A stretch of 64,000 bases of DNA from the NCBI RefSeq assembly GCF_023856365.1, contig NC_064542.1:19692863-19756862 (forward strand). Direction: 5' to 3'. Within the stretch, counting starts at the first letter, position 1. The number at the start of each line of letters is the position of its first letter. A program made the translations under genes and the position numbers. Below, piece by piece: positions 48,001-57,350 of this stretch. Below the pieces are notes generated by a model. The model was not told where the DNA came from and ran no database searches. It worked only from the letters and a program-made list of their open reading frames with translations. Source of the stretch: Brienomyrus brachyistius (Eukaryota; Chordata; Actinopteri; Osteoglossiformes; Mormyridae).

Positions 48001-51000
48001 TGTCCCTGGCCCCGCTCCTGTGACTCCTTCACCCTCACCCCGGCGACATCGACCCCGACCGGGGGTCGGTATGTCTGTGTCCCGCAGAGGGAGGGGACAC
48101 AGACGTCGGACTGGGGTCCCTCCCGCCCTGCCCCCTGGCTCGCCCTCCCTCGCCTACGCTCTGGCTCGGTTGGCGCCTGCAGGTCCTGGCCCTCCGGGTC
48201 GGCTGTTGCCTGCGGGTCCCCCTCCGATACCTCGTCACCCTGCCTCGCTCCCCCCTCCGGTGCCTGGTCGGTCGCCTGCGGACTCCCCGACGGCGGCTCC
48301 TCGGTTGCCTGCGGGGCCCCTACCTCCGGCCCTCCACCGGACGTCGCCGCCTGCTGCGGCTCCCCCCTCCTCCGGGCCTTCGCCGTGGGCCCCTCCTGCT
48401 CCCTCGTCCCCTTCCCCGGTGCTCCCTCCTGCTTCCTCCCTGGCCCCTCCGCGGGTCCCTCGCCCTGCCTCCTCGGCCCCTCCGAGGTCCCCTCCGGCTC
48501 CGGCCTCCCGGCCGCCTGCGGCCCCTCCGGCTGCCTCCCGTCGCCCGCAGGGGCTCCCTCGGGCTCCCCTTCCTTCCTCCTCCTTCTCTCCCTTCTTTCC
48601 TGCCTTTGTCCCGCCTATCCTTGTTCCTCCTCCTGCCTTTGTTCTGCCCTGCTCTGTTCCTGGTTTCCCGTCGTTCCCTCCCGTCACTCCCGCTCCTTTT
48701 GTTCCACCTGTTCCCTCTGTTCCTCCCTTCCTGGTCTGTCTGTCGGCTTTTCCTGTCTTGTGTAGTGTCCTGTCCTGGCTCCTGCCTCTTTGTCAGTTTT
48801 GCCTGTCTGTCTTGTTCCCTGTTCCCCGTTGATTTTTTTTGCCCTTGTCTTTCAGGTTCTGGTTTCCCGGTCTCGTCCCGTCCTTCGCCTCCTCCCGGGC
48901 GCGCCCGGTGTAGCGCGCCTTTGGGGGGGGGTTCTGTGACGCCCGCTCCGTCCGCTCCTCGTGTGTGCCACGCCCCCTAATTACCCACGTGTGATTTCCT
49001 GATCGTGCCCAGTCGTGTCTTGTTTCCTGCTGCCTTGTTCCATGTATTTAAGTTCCTGTTTTGTACTAACCCGTTGTCTGTCATTGATGTTACCCAGCGT
49101 TTGTCCGTGCCTGTCCCTAGTAAACTCCCGTTTTGCCCCGTATTCTGCTTGTCTGCCTGTCCTTGCCCGCCTGCACGCACGATCGCCGCTTCGCTCAACC
49201 GCGACGTGTGACAATGGAACACCTATGTTTAATGAATGTTACATTTTCAGTACATTTTCAAACATACCCATAGCAGCTTCTCAGCATACAGCATATTTTC
49301 AAAGCACTAAACACCATGCTCCAAACCTCACCATTTTTGTTAATTAAACATGTTAATTAAATTTAAGCATATTTTTAGCTTTTTTAAAAATAGTGTCAGT
49401 TGTGTCATTTAAATCTTGCATTCAGGGGTTGATTTGTCACGTGCACGGTATACAGCCTGCAATGAAATGAAACATATTTTCATAACGCATTATAATTATG
49501 GCTGGGACTTTAACGCGTTAATTTCGATTAATTAATTATGGAAAAAATTAACACATTTAACTCGCACTTTAATTCGCAATGTGGAACGTTTCTCAGCGCA
49601 CGAGTTCCAGGCATAGAGATCATATCAACGCACAATGTAATGAGAATGATGGGGAAGACAGATGAGAGTACGCTGCCGGATGGGAAATTTAAATATAAGA
49701 AACTTCCAGATGGAAATGCAAACAAAAATGCCGTTATTTGCACTTTATGCAGGAAGAAGTTTGCTTATCACGGGAGCACTTCCACCCTTCGTTAAAAACG
49801 CAAAACACGTTGGGGCTAGTGCGCAGGTCGGTAACGTGGCATTTCATATTGAACTTTTGGTCTGTTAATTTTTGGCCATGGATACTTGAGGGAGTTTTTG
49901 ACCGAAATAGGATCGTTTGGTTTTTATAGTTTTTCATACACGATGTTTGAAAAATGGGAGCAGTTGAAGTCAATCAGTACTTTGGCAAGTTCCAGTGTTC
50001 TGAAAACAGTTTGCTCTGTTTTCTGCACTCATCTATTGGCCTGTGTAGTAGATGGGAAAATAAACAAAATTTGGAAATATATCGATTCATTCATGAACTT
50101 AGATTCTCGTGTCAAATATTGAAATGTGATTTAATATGTGATTCATTTCAATTAATTAATTACTAAGCTTCTAATTAACTAGATTAATTTTTTTATCAAG
50201 TCGCACCCCTAATTATAATGTATTCATAAAGCATAAGAAACGTGGGTATAATTATTTATCAAAACATTATAGCGATGTTTATTATACATTACAAATGCAT
50301 TATTAAGCTTTCATCTATAATGCACTATAGATACCTTTATAATGTATTATAGTGGTCGGTATAAGAACTAAGTATTCTTTGTACTGCATTAGAAAAGTAT
50401 TTATAATGCATTGTAGGTGAGAGCTTCATAGAGCATTCGTAATGCATAATAAACCTGGCTAGTAAGTGTGTCTTTTGATAAATAATTATAGCCATGATTC
50501 ATATGCTTCATGAATGCATTATAATTCATTATGAATGTGTTTATTAACTGGTAAAAATATGGCCTTAAGTGTTACCCTCATTTGTAATAACATTAGTAAT
50601 AAGCAGTTATAGCCATGTTTCTTATGCTTTACGAATTCATTATTATTTGTAATGAATGTGTTTATGAATTACTAAAAATGATCTTAAGTAAAATATTAGT
50701 GGAATGAGTATGGAAAAGCTAATCTTAATGAGAATGGTGTTCATATTATACATTAAATGCTTTGTGGTTGTTGGGATAAATAATCCATGACCATGTTTAG
50801 ACTAAATATTTCTATCTTACTCCAGACAACTACCTTACTAATTATAATAGATTTTATTAAAAACTTACCTTCTATGTGAATCTTTGTTCCATTGCCAAAC
50901 AGCATCTCCCCACACATGGCCACAGCGCAGTAGTAAGTCCCAGCATCAGAGGGGCTGAGGTTCCTCTTGGGGAGGCTGTAGACGCAGCTCCGTGTAGGAG

Positions 51001-51979
51001 ATCCAGCCTCAGGGCTCTTCTCACACTCATCACTCCTGTTCCTATGGCTGTAAATGACTCCTGGAAGGGATTCTCCTGATCCATGTCTGAACCAGTAAAC
51101 ACTGTGTTCTCCTGCACAGCTCCCAGTCTCTATTGTACACTGCAGGTTCACAGAGTCTCCCGGCTGCACTGGGTCAGACACAGGATACTGCTCTACTTTT
51201 CTGTTGCTGTGTTGTTTTCCGGAACCTAAATAACAAATGTGTTCAGTAAAGCATTGGAATAATATCAACTGATGTGACATGATATTCAGTGTAGACTTTG
51301 TGTACTGATTTTCCACTAAAGATGATTAAACAACATATACTAATTTGATTATGATGTAAGATTTACCCTTTACTGTAAGAAAAGTTCCAGCTCCAAACAG
51401 AATTAAGAAATCCCTTCTCGTTCCACAGTAATACATCCCTGAATCCGATGGTTCTGTCTTTAAGATTATTAAATGATTGATTCCCTCATCTGTTTTCACT
51501 TTGTAGCGTGTTGAGTTAAAGTTGTTGTGATATGTTGCAGCTGATGCAAATTTGACAGATGTTGCTATTAGAAGAGGTCTCTGGCTGATAATTAACTTAA
51601 ACCAAAACGCAGAATGAGCGTCGTTGTGGGGAAATGAACATTCCAAAGTCACATCATCCCCGGCTTCGACTGTCGAGAGTGGACTAGGCTGAACAACAGT
51701 ACCGCTTAATGCCAAATCTGAAAAAAAGAAAAATGTTAGTACTTGCCTACATATTTAACCCACACAGAAGCTATTAAAATACAGTCATAATACTGTTAAA
51801 GGAACATATGTTCACATTCAAGCATATTCATTTACAGTAAAAGATTGTTTAGCCAATACAATGCTTATTACAAAAAGTTCAATTATTGTGACAAATATAA
51901 AAATATGTTATACCCAACATTCTCTGTTGCACTTACACAATTTGCTGAAATGAGCCAAAATTACGCAGAGTCTGATCAT
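45006..51979 (-). CDS. nitr: NITR gene C: activating-type receptor with arginine in membrane segment; intron carries an LTR element and a hAT element
   Basis: Four minus-strand exons: leader 51979-51937, V 51717-51367, I 51225-50869 and a single membrane/tail exon 45136-45006 (stop TGA). They sum to 294 codons including the stop, with compatible phases. The V exon has LECSFPHNDAHSAFWFK and CGTRRDFLILFGAGTFL; the I exon has CAVAMCGEMLFGNGT. The last exon encodes MSILIWLSIIRMVALLSVLL and a tail of about 20 residues with no tyrosine ITIM. An arginine in the membrane helix usually pairs with an acidic adaptor such as DAP12, so an activating role is inferred. The 5' half resembles gene A, while the last exon, 3' UTR and proximal intron resemble gene E. 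The intron before the last exon is 5.7 kb because of insertions. Whether it still splices across them is unknown. Confidence 0.8.
45519..45523. repeat. Target site duplication ATGGA, left copy
   Basis: ATGGA directly precedes the 5' LTR and is repeated exactly at 49214-49218 after the 3' LTR. Five base pairs is usual for LTR-element integrases. Confidence 0.9.
45524..45802 (+). repeat. 5' LTR (279 bp)
   Basis: It starts TGTGACGCCCGCTCCGTCCG and ends CCGCGACGTGTGACA. A TATA-like TATTTAA lies at 45634-45640. The predicted transcript start, about 30 bp downstream, falls at GTCTGTCATT (45665-45674). An AGTAAA at about 45708 may serve as a variant poly(A) signal. Confidence 0.92.
45634..45640 (+). 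promoter_or_regulatory. TATA-like box in 5' LTR
   Basis: TATTTAA sits 31 bp upstream of GTCTGTCATT, the sequence complementary to the primer site. The spacing is right for an RNA polymerase II start. The same motif is at 49045-49051 in the 3' LTR. Confidence 0.55.
45804..45813 (+). promoter_or_regulatory. Putative self-priming primer binding site
   Basis: AATGACAGAC is the exact reverse complement of GTCTGTCATT at 45665-45674, where the LTR transcript should begin. No tRNA-type TGG primer site follows the LTR. Tf1 of fission yeast and the fish sushi elements prime by folding back the first nucleotides of their own RNA onto a site next to the LTR, and this layout fits. The start codon of the ORF (45805-45807) overlaps the site. 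Confidence 0.6.
45805..47628 (+). CDS. Proline-rich repeat protein of the LTR element (first segment, to stop after +1 slip)
   Basis: A 607-residue frame begins at the ATG next to the 5' LTR. Residues 1-85 are helix-prone and leucine-rich (MTDLLNKAQQQTESQRLGLL). A basic run KRRKKKKKH follows at about residues 110-118, which could act in nucleic acid binding or nuclear entry. From about residue 220 onward the protein is proline, alanine and glutamine rich. It has about six copies of a 13-residue unit (PAAPAQPEQPPPV type) and then many copies of a second 13-residue unit (PPAAAPGQAPPLQ type), with PAPVPDRAPVPAEAPP inserts. There is no CCHC knuckle or enzyme motif. It may be a gag-like or accessory protein; I do not recognise the family. 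An extra C at 47560-47565 shifts the frame, giving about 20 unrelated residues before the stop. Confidence 0.7.
   Translation: MTDLLNKAQQQTESQRLGLLQEVHYWLNQPDVQEDPVALNLATDSCDLLLAMSPSEGGHRLGEVRSNLNQLVQRLTARRLGLDARCVPEVVPQPSVLSDVEQPPADTVTKRRKKKKKHAIAPAIVLGACALIPASLLTGELEDSPADLDVITAAKLPALTASPVRGEHPAAAELLPPLERYYFRPERLANKGARAVRDAIPRVPRALKGTTSVLPARDLPVPPPAAPAQPEQPPPVPAAPAQPEQPPPVPAAPAQPEQPPPVPAAPAQPEQPPPVPAAPAQPEQPPPVPAAPAQPEQPPPVPAAPAQPEQQPPLPADHAPAQPPAQPPSLPAQPPSPAAAPGQAPPLQPPAAAPGQAPPLQPPAAAPGQAPPLQPPAAAPGQAPPLQPPAAAPGQAPPLQPAPVPDRAPVPAEAPPLQPPAAAPGQAPPLQPPAAAPGQAPPLQPAPVPDRAPVPAEAPPLQPPAAAPGQAPPLQPPAAAPGQAPPLQPPAAAPGQAPPLQPLAAAPGQAPPLQPAPVPDRAPVPAEAPPLQPPAAAPGQAPPLQPPAAAPGQAPPLQPAPVPDRAPVPAEAPPLQPPAAAPGQAPPSAAACCSSRAGAPTAASSCS
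46471..48018 (+). repeat. Coding tandem repeats: two unrelated 39-bp units and an 18-bp unit
   Basis: Unit 1 (CCTGCTCAGCCCGAGCAGCC plus 19 bp) repeats about six times at 46480-46740. Unit 2 (CTGCTGCAGCTCCCGGGCAG plus 19 bp) repeats over about 46816-47900, interspersed with a CTCCTGTTCCTGACCGTGC cassette. Unit 3 (CCCGCTCCTGTCCCTGGC) repeats seven times to 48018. Units 1 and 2 both encode 13 residues. Confidence 0.9.
47566..48832 (+). pseudogene. Continuation of the proline-rich ORF in the next frame after an extra C
   Basis: After the six-C run at 47560-47565 the same 13-residue repeats continue in the +1 frame, through seven copies of an 18-bp unit (about 47905-48018, PVPGPA). A serine- and proline-rich C-terminal region with RRHRPRPG and RRGRGHRRR follows, then a hydrophobic tail ending at TGA 48830-48832. 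Every other copy of the unit reads GCGCCCCCACTG or GCGCCCCCTCTG, without the sixth C before T. One inserted base, or a base-calling error, therefore splits one long frame. Confidence 0.65.
48935..49213 (+). repeat. 3' LTR (279 bp)
   Basis: It is the same length as the 5' LTR, and no difference was seen by eye. It is preceded by TTTGGGGGGGGGTTC and followed by the second ATGGA target copy. Confidence 0.92.
49497..50211 (+). mobile_element. Non-autonomous hAT-type element with BED-finger remnant
   Basis: The exact 8-bp direct repeat ATTATAAT (49489-49496 and 50212-50219) flanks the element, the length typical of hAT transposons. The left end TATGGCTGGGAC and right end GTCGCACCCCTA are imperfect inverted repeats. 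The interior has TTAACGCGTTAATTTCGATTAATTAATT and, at 49538-49795, a short frame with NANKNAVICTLCRKKFAYHG, which fits the first half of a BED-type zinc finger. The DDE/hAT dimerisation region is absent, so it cannot move on its own. Confidence 0.8.
50212..50695. repeat. AT-rich self-complementary repeat, gene C intron
   Basis: It repeats TTCATAAAGCATAAGAAAC, CATTATAATTCATTATGAATGTG and TATAGCCATG(T/A)TTC on both strands and ends near CTTAAGTAAAATATT. Words are shared with 840-1260 and 25587-25830. The region is absent from the corresponding intron of gene E. Confidence 0.55.
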
Positions 51980-52061
51980 CCTGAATGACGTTCTTCTGTG
52001 GTTTGTAGCGAGGCTCTTCTGCATACTGAATGCGCCACAGATCGTAGGGTCACGTGAGAGT

Positions 52062-52101
52062 AGGTGTGGCTTAGCTGGTGTTTTTGAATTTTGGAATCAA
52101 T
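52062..52101 (-). promoter_or_regulatory. Conserved upstream box of NITR gene C (degenerate)
   Basis: GGTGTGGCTTAGCTGGTGTTTTTGAATTTTGGAATCAATGG corresponds to the upstream box of genes A, B and D. The CCAAT core has changed (minus strand CCAAAATTC). Confidence 0.4.
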
Positions 52102-52425
52102 GGTATTGCCACACCTTCCGCATCTGACCCTCTTGTTTCCTCCCTAGCCTGGTCTCCACAAGGTACCTCTGTTCTTCGTTGTCTTGCCTGTCGTTCCTGC
52201 CTTTCTGTTAATCAGTCCGGCTACTTTCGTTTGCTCTATCGTCAGTCTTATATGAAAGCGCTTGTGTTGCCTGTACCCAGCCAACCTCTATTCGTCCTGT
52301 TTTGATCCCCTGAGATTGTTTGTTTCTAGCTTTTTTTCTTTTGAGTTTAAATTAAACCCCCAACGTTTAATAACCTCAGCCGCTCCCACATCCTTTGTCT
52401 TGTTGTCACTACAAGTGTATTATAT
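52102..52425 (+). mobile_element. Insertion upstream of gene C, possible solo LTR
   Basis: About 310 bp of pyrimidine-rich sequence interrupts the alignment with gene A upstream DNA (GGAATCAATRGTAT on the left, ATATTTAAATAA-type on the right). It starts near TGCCACACC and ends near GTTGTCACTACA, and has TTAAATTAAACCC near its 3' end. TG...CA ends suggest an LTR, but no clean target duplication was found. Confidence 0.4.
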
Positions 52426-54075
52426 ATTTAAATAACTTTTTCCCAAAATTGTTGAGTCACATCTATTTAGTGTGGTAAATAAGTGTAAAAAAAATAGCAG
52501 TCGTGATTCAGGAAGTCAAATGACTGCTATGAATGAAGGTTTATGTGACATTTTGTAATAAACACATGCATTTTAGTGTCTCCAGCTAGCACTGCATATT
52601 TGCTTCTGCCACAGCATAAATACAAATAAGTTCAGGATGAATCATAACATGTACAATTAAAATGTAGCCATGTCTACATTTGGCCACAACCTAAGACCCC
52701 CTCCCCCCACTTCCAATGTAAGGAACAGACCCTTGCCTCCGTCTGGCTGTATGAAAAAGCAAGGATTGCTTGGAGTGGAAAATATGTGGAAATCACCCCC
52801 GGTATCGTCATTATTTAGGAGAAACTTTGACTTTCCAGAAGAAATGTGAGAGTGGTAGCTTATCTTCTGGACCAGGACCAAGCTGAGGTGTGTACTCAGG
52901 CATCAGGAACGGCTGCTCCTCCAACTGTGCTACTCCTATATTAATTTGAAGGCAGTGAACTGGGCAATTTCAAAGCTGCTTCACCGAAGTTACTTAAAGC
53001 AGGAAATTTTATGCTGTAACTAAAGATGCATTGCATGTGATCACATCCTGTACTGGTCTTCATACTCTGGCTTCCTTTGAGTATCCCTAAGTTTACACAT
53101 ATTTTACAGAACACACAGGAATCGGTTTATATTAAATTTTACCTCTGAACCCTTTGACCTTTCTCTGGGACAGCAGTGCTAGGCATGATAACTTCCGTAC
53201 CTTAATTATTTGGAAATATTAACCCTTTCCTTTGTTTTCTCTCACCTCTGCCAAATGCACCCAGACCCGGATGCCTGACCCTTTCCACAGTGGTAGCTCT
53301 TCCACATACAGATGCTCATTTGGCATTATTTTATATATCTGTTTATTAAGCACAACTTTATATTTGCATGATTGTAAGATAAAAATTGTGTAATAGTTTT
53401 AGCCCGTTCTAGCAATATGCATTTGGTTTATGTCATTATATCATTTATGTCATTTTATCATCAGCATTATTACGTTTTCCAAAAAAGAGCATCACTTTGT
53501 TTTTTATCTACTTTGGCTAATCTCTGTGTTCCTGTGACTGGGCAGCAGGCAAAAGTTCAAATAAAGAACGGACTAGAAGATAAGGAGTGGGCCGGAGCAC
53601 CTGTAAATCTACGAAACAGAAATAATGGACATCCTTAATTACAAATGGTTTTGGGAAATGCTTGATAATTAACGATTCATCTTAAGTCCCACATAACAAA
53701 CTGCTGAGCATTATGAGGCTTTCGGGAAAGCCACCGCAGAATTTCCATATTTAGAAATGAAACAAACACACATTCTTCCTGTCAGCATTTTTATTGCAGG
53801 CGCATTGTCTGTAGTGCGATTTTCAAAATCGAAATCAATTATTTGTCCGAAAAACCTTTCTAGAAAATGAAAAACTGAATTTACATATTTAATAGTCAAT
53901 GCATTGACATCAAGTCTAGGTACATAAAATATATGAACATTTTTTTAATATCAGTAAATGTCACTTCCATCCATCCATCCATCCATCCATCCAGTTTTTG
54001 TTAGAAGAGATGAATTAGCTTCAACAGGAAGAAAATGCATCAAACTTGTGTTAGACATGAATGTTATTCTCCTTC

Positions 54076-56793
54076 TCAGCCTGTTAACCTCACATCAGAG
54101 TACAGACTACAATCTTCCGTCTCTCTCGTTTTTCTTCGACTTTCTCCTTTCTTCTGAGCGAAGTGCAGGGCAGCGTAATTTAACATCTCCGCATCAGGAT
54201 TCTGTGGAAAATGGGAATCAGGTTCAATAAAAGGAAGAAATCAGGTCAGGTGTGTACAGTGACAAAGGGTCATAGAATATTCACTGGCTGTTTACCTGAC
54301 TGTCTGTTTCCTTATGGTCTTTGAGATGCTCCACCTCAGACTCACAAGCTATTGATATAAAGAGAAACGAAACATTAAAATATATGTTTCAATAAAATTG
54401 TAATTATTCAAACAAAGTTGTTTTATTGCCCATTTTAATTATAAATTGTATCAACTGGAAAAAGTCTGAAAAAGCATCAGTTCAGGCTGAAGAAAAGAGC
54501 AATTTTTAAAATGAAAGTTTTTTTAAAAATTCGATGCTCAAGGATAATAATCTTACTGAATTCATTCTTCTATTAGGTCTACTCAATTCAAACTCCAGTT
54601 TACATATTTTTAAATTCCTTTACTTCACTGCTCTTTTTGCAAATACCCCATTCCCAAAAGTGTTTTTGCAATTCTGAATGTCTCCGCAATAAATTGATCA
54701 CTTATCATTAAGCTTTTCATCGTCACCTTGATATACACCAACATAGCCTACCTGCACAATGCTCACAGCATGTCCTCCTATTTCTTGTGCAGGCCAGTGT
54801 AAAAATTACAGTCACACACAAAACTAGTGCAGATGCCATAATTATAGGAACTGTAATGCAAGGTTCTGTAAGAAATTGAAAACATTTATTCCGATTGAGT
54901 CCGATTTATTCCGATTCATTTATATAATATTTAATATATATATCAATATTTAATATATATATATATTATATAATATATAATCAGTTATCAGTAACAGACA
55001 TCATATAATGAATATAACAACCTCCATATTTATGGTAATGGTTTCAGTTACATTTATATTACGCTTTCATCCACAGTAATTACAACGAAGGGTTACAATT
55101 TATGTGCGTTCCCTGGGATTTGAACCGAAAACCGATGCATTGTTACCATAATAAACAATTTGTTGAGGTACAAGAGAACGGCAGAGCTGTTCTTCACTGT
55201 TCAGTTTGACATAAACGTTTTATATATTTTGTATAGTAAAAACCAAATATATAAACAAAATATTTTGTTATTCTGTTTCTGTGTTCAATATTATCATCAT
55301 GAGCACAATATAATACTCGTCTCCTTTTTTATATCATTAATATTTTTGTTGTTGTTATTTCCCTTCACTGTAATGTTTGCAGTATAAGATCACTGGAATA
55401 TGCAGTGTATGTATTTATTCATGTTGAATTTACTAAAGCCTCTTCAACGTGCCAAAATCTGCTGTTTTGTCAGATGAAAACAAATGCAAAACTGAAGCTC
55501 CATACAAGTGACTATTTATATTATTCTATATGTATAATATCAAAAATGGGGAATATACCATATTATATGATCAAAATCACATTTATTAGAAGATAATGTT
55601 TTAATTACTTGGACGTGGAAATGGGAAAGCTTATCTGCATTATTTTTTGTATAATTTATGCAACATATCAATAATGGAGCCATTAATTTATTTTACATGA
55701 ACAAAGATTTTATTAAAAACTTACCATCTATATCCAGCTTGGTCCCGTTCCCAAACAGCATCTCCCCACACATGGCCACAGCGCAGTAGTAAGTCCCAGC
55801 ATCAGAGGGGCTGAGGTTCCTCTTGGGGAGGCTGTAGACGCAGCTCCGTGTAGGAGATCCAGCCTCAGGGCTCTTCTCACACTCATCACTCCTGTTCCTA
55901 TGGCTGTAAATGACTCCAGGAAGGGATTCTCCTGATCCATGTCTGAACCAGTAAACACTGTGTTCTCCTGCACAGCTCCCAGTCTCTATTGTACACTGCA
56001 GGCTCACAGAGTCTCCAGGCTGCACTGTGTCAGACACAGGCTGCTGCTCGACTATCCAATTAATGGGCTGCTTTTCAGCGTCTGTTGGACAATTACGAAA
56101 TGTTGATTAAATAATTCTTTGTGAATGAATTCATATCAGTATAATCATGTTACAACCTGAGTAATTACACCTTATTTTTTGGTAAAGCGAATTATTATGT
56201 CACTTTATGGAATTAGTAAATAACAGTAAGTAACAGCAATTAGAAAAGAATTTGAAATAGAGATTTACCCCTTATTTCCAGAAAGGTTCCTGCTCCAAAG
56301 AAAATAAAAACAAGTTTCCTTGTTCCACAGTAATACATCCCTGAATCTGCTGGTTCTGTCTTTAATATTATTAGCTGAATCATTCCCCCATCTTGCTTCA
56401 CTTCATAGTGTGTGGAGTTGGAGTTGAATGTGTCTTGTGTGCGAGATGCATGAGATCCTGCTATTAGAAAAGGTCTCTGTCCAAAATTTAGCTTAAACCA
56501 AAACACGAAATACGCACTTTCCTTGGGAAATGAACATTCCAAGGTCACATCTTCTCCAACGTCAACTGTCATGAAAGGACTAGGCTGAATCACCGTATCA
56601 CTTGCTAAATCTGAAACAAGAAAGTACAAATAGTAATGCCAATATAACACATTAGCTTAAAAAATAGTATTAATATTTTAACAGCAAAACAGCAATGTAG
56701 CATGTCACTTATATACATGCCACATTTTTGTAAACTCAGCATTTACTTACACAATTCGCTGAAATAAGCCAAAATTACATAGAGTCCGATCAT
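54076..56793 (-). CDS. nitr: NITR gene D: inhibitory-type receptor, close paralog of gene B
   Basis: Six minus-strand exons: leader 56793-56751 (MIGLYVILAYFSEL), V 56610-56269, I 56081-55725, membrane 54865-54752, tail 54348-54296 and 54201-54076. These are the same lengths as in gene B and give 345 codons including the stop. The V domain differs from B mainly around EAGDD/DVGED and in the stretch after CGTRK (LVFIFF versus IVAIFF), where a CDR3 would lie. The I domain is almost the same as in all other genes, but its last strand reads NGTKLDIDG. The membrane helix lacks charge, and the tail has LNYAAL and SLYSDV (ITIM-like). All junctions are GT-AG. Inhibitory function is inferred from the family. 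Confidence 0.87.
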
Positions 56794-56861
56794 CTTGAGA
56801 ATGTAGCTCCTGTGTTTTACTGCAGACTGACTTCACAATAGTTCTGTCTGTCAGATGAATG

Positions 56862-56902
56862 AATGTGTGGCTAAACTGGGGTTTTTGATTGGTGGAATTA
56901 AC
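56862..56902 (-). promoter_or_regulatory. Conserved CCAAT-containing upstream box of NITR gene D
   Basis: The minus strand reads TTCCACCAATCAAAAACCCC, then AGTTTAGCCACAC, 70-110 bp before the start codon. It is nearly identical to the box of gene B. Confidence 0.5.
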
Positions 56903-57350
56903 CACATGACACTTATTATATTAAAATGAACTTCTACTTTGTTTCATTAGTGAGACCATTTATGGCAGTGGTGAGAAACAGGTGGAAGCAGCTCCCCCTA
57001 CCGGCTTGTATCAGAAAAATATAGGCCTCCCTTGAACTAGGAGACAGGAGTCTCTGCAGGACCATAAAGCGGAATTGGTGCCACCTTGGAATGCAAACAT
57101 GACTTTGGCACGCACAGAAAAACAATTGAAGCGACATGTTGTTCTGCAGCGTGCAACACATCATGACACAATGAAAAGCAAAACCATAATTACATTGCTT
57201 TGCATCTTATTTAATTTCCATCCAGAAAAACAATTAGAAGAGTTTACGCTACACACAATTAAGCAAAGAAATTGTGCCACATCACACCAAAATGCAGTGT
57301 CATCTTTGCTCTGTTGAACTGGCTCATTTTCATTTTTGAAAAGTACGTAC

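Larger units (their letters stand above)
45524..49213 (+). mobile_element. Non-autonomous LTR retrotransposon with proline-rich repeat ORF, in intron of NITR gene C
   Basis: Two 279-bp LTRs (TG...CA) flank 3.1 kb of GC-rich sequence. They look identical by eye, and the 5-bp target duplication is exact, so insertion is recent. No protease, reverse transcriptase, RNase H or integrase can be read in any frame. The interior is one long proline-rich reading frame that starts 2 bp after the 5' LTR. A G run (48922-48931) just before the 3' LTR fits a polypurine tract. It is antisense to the host gene. A 10-nt primer-site complement to the predicted transcript 5' end suggests kinship with Tf1/sushi-like Metaviridae (chromovirus-type) elements; an autonomous partner would supply the enzymes. 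Confidence 0.88.

Noticed and set aside
46424..48038. Long antisense ORFs (349 and 438 codons) across the proline-rich repeats
   Set aside because: They arise because the GC-rich repeat units lack stops on the complementary strand. They have only repeat composition and no independent start context or non-repeat domain.
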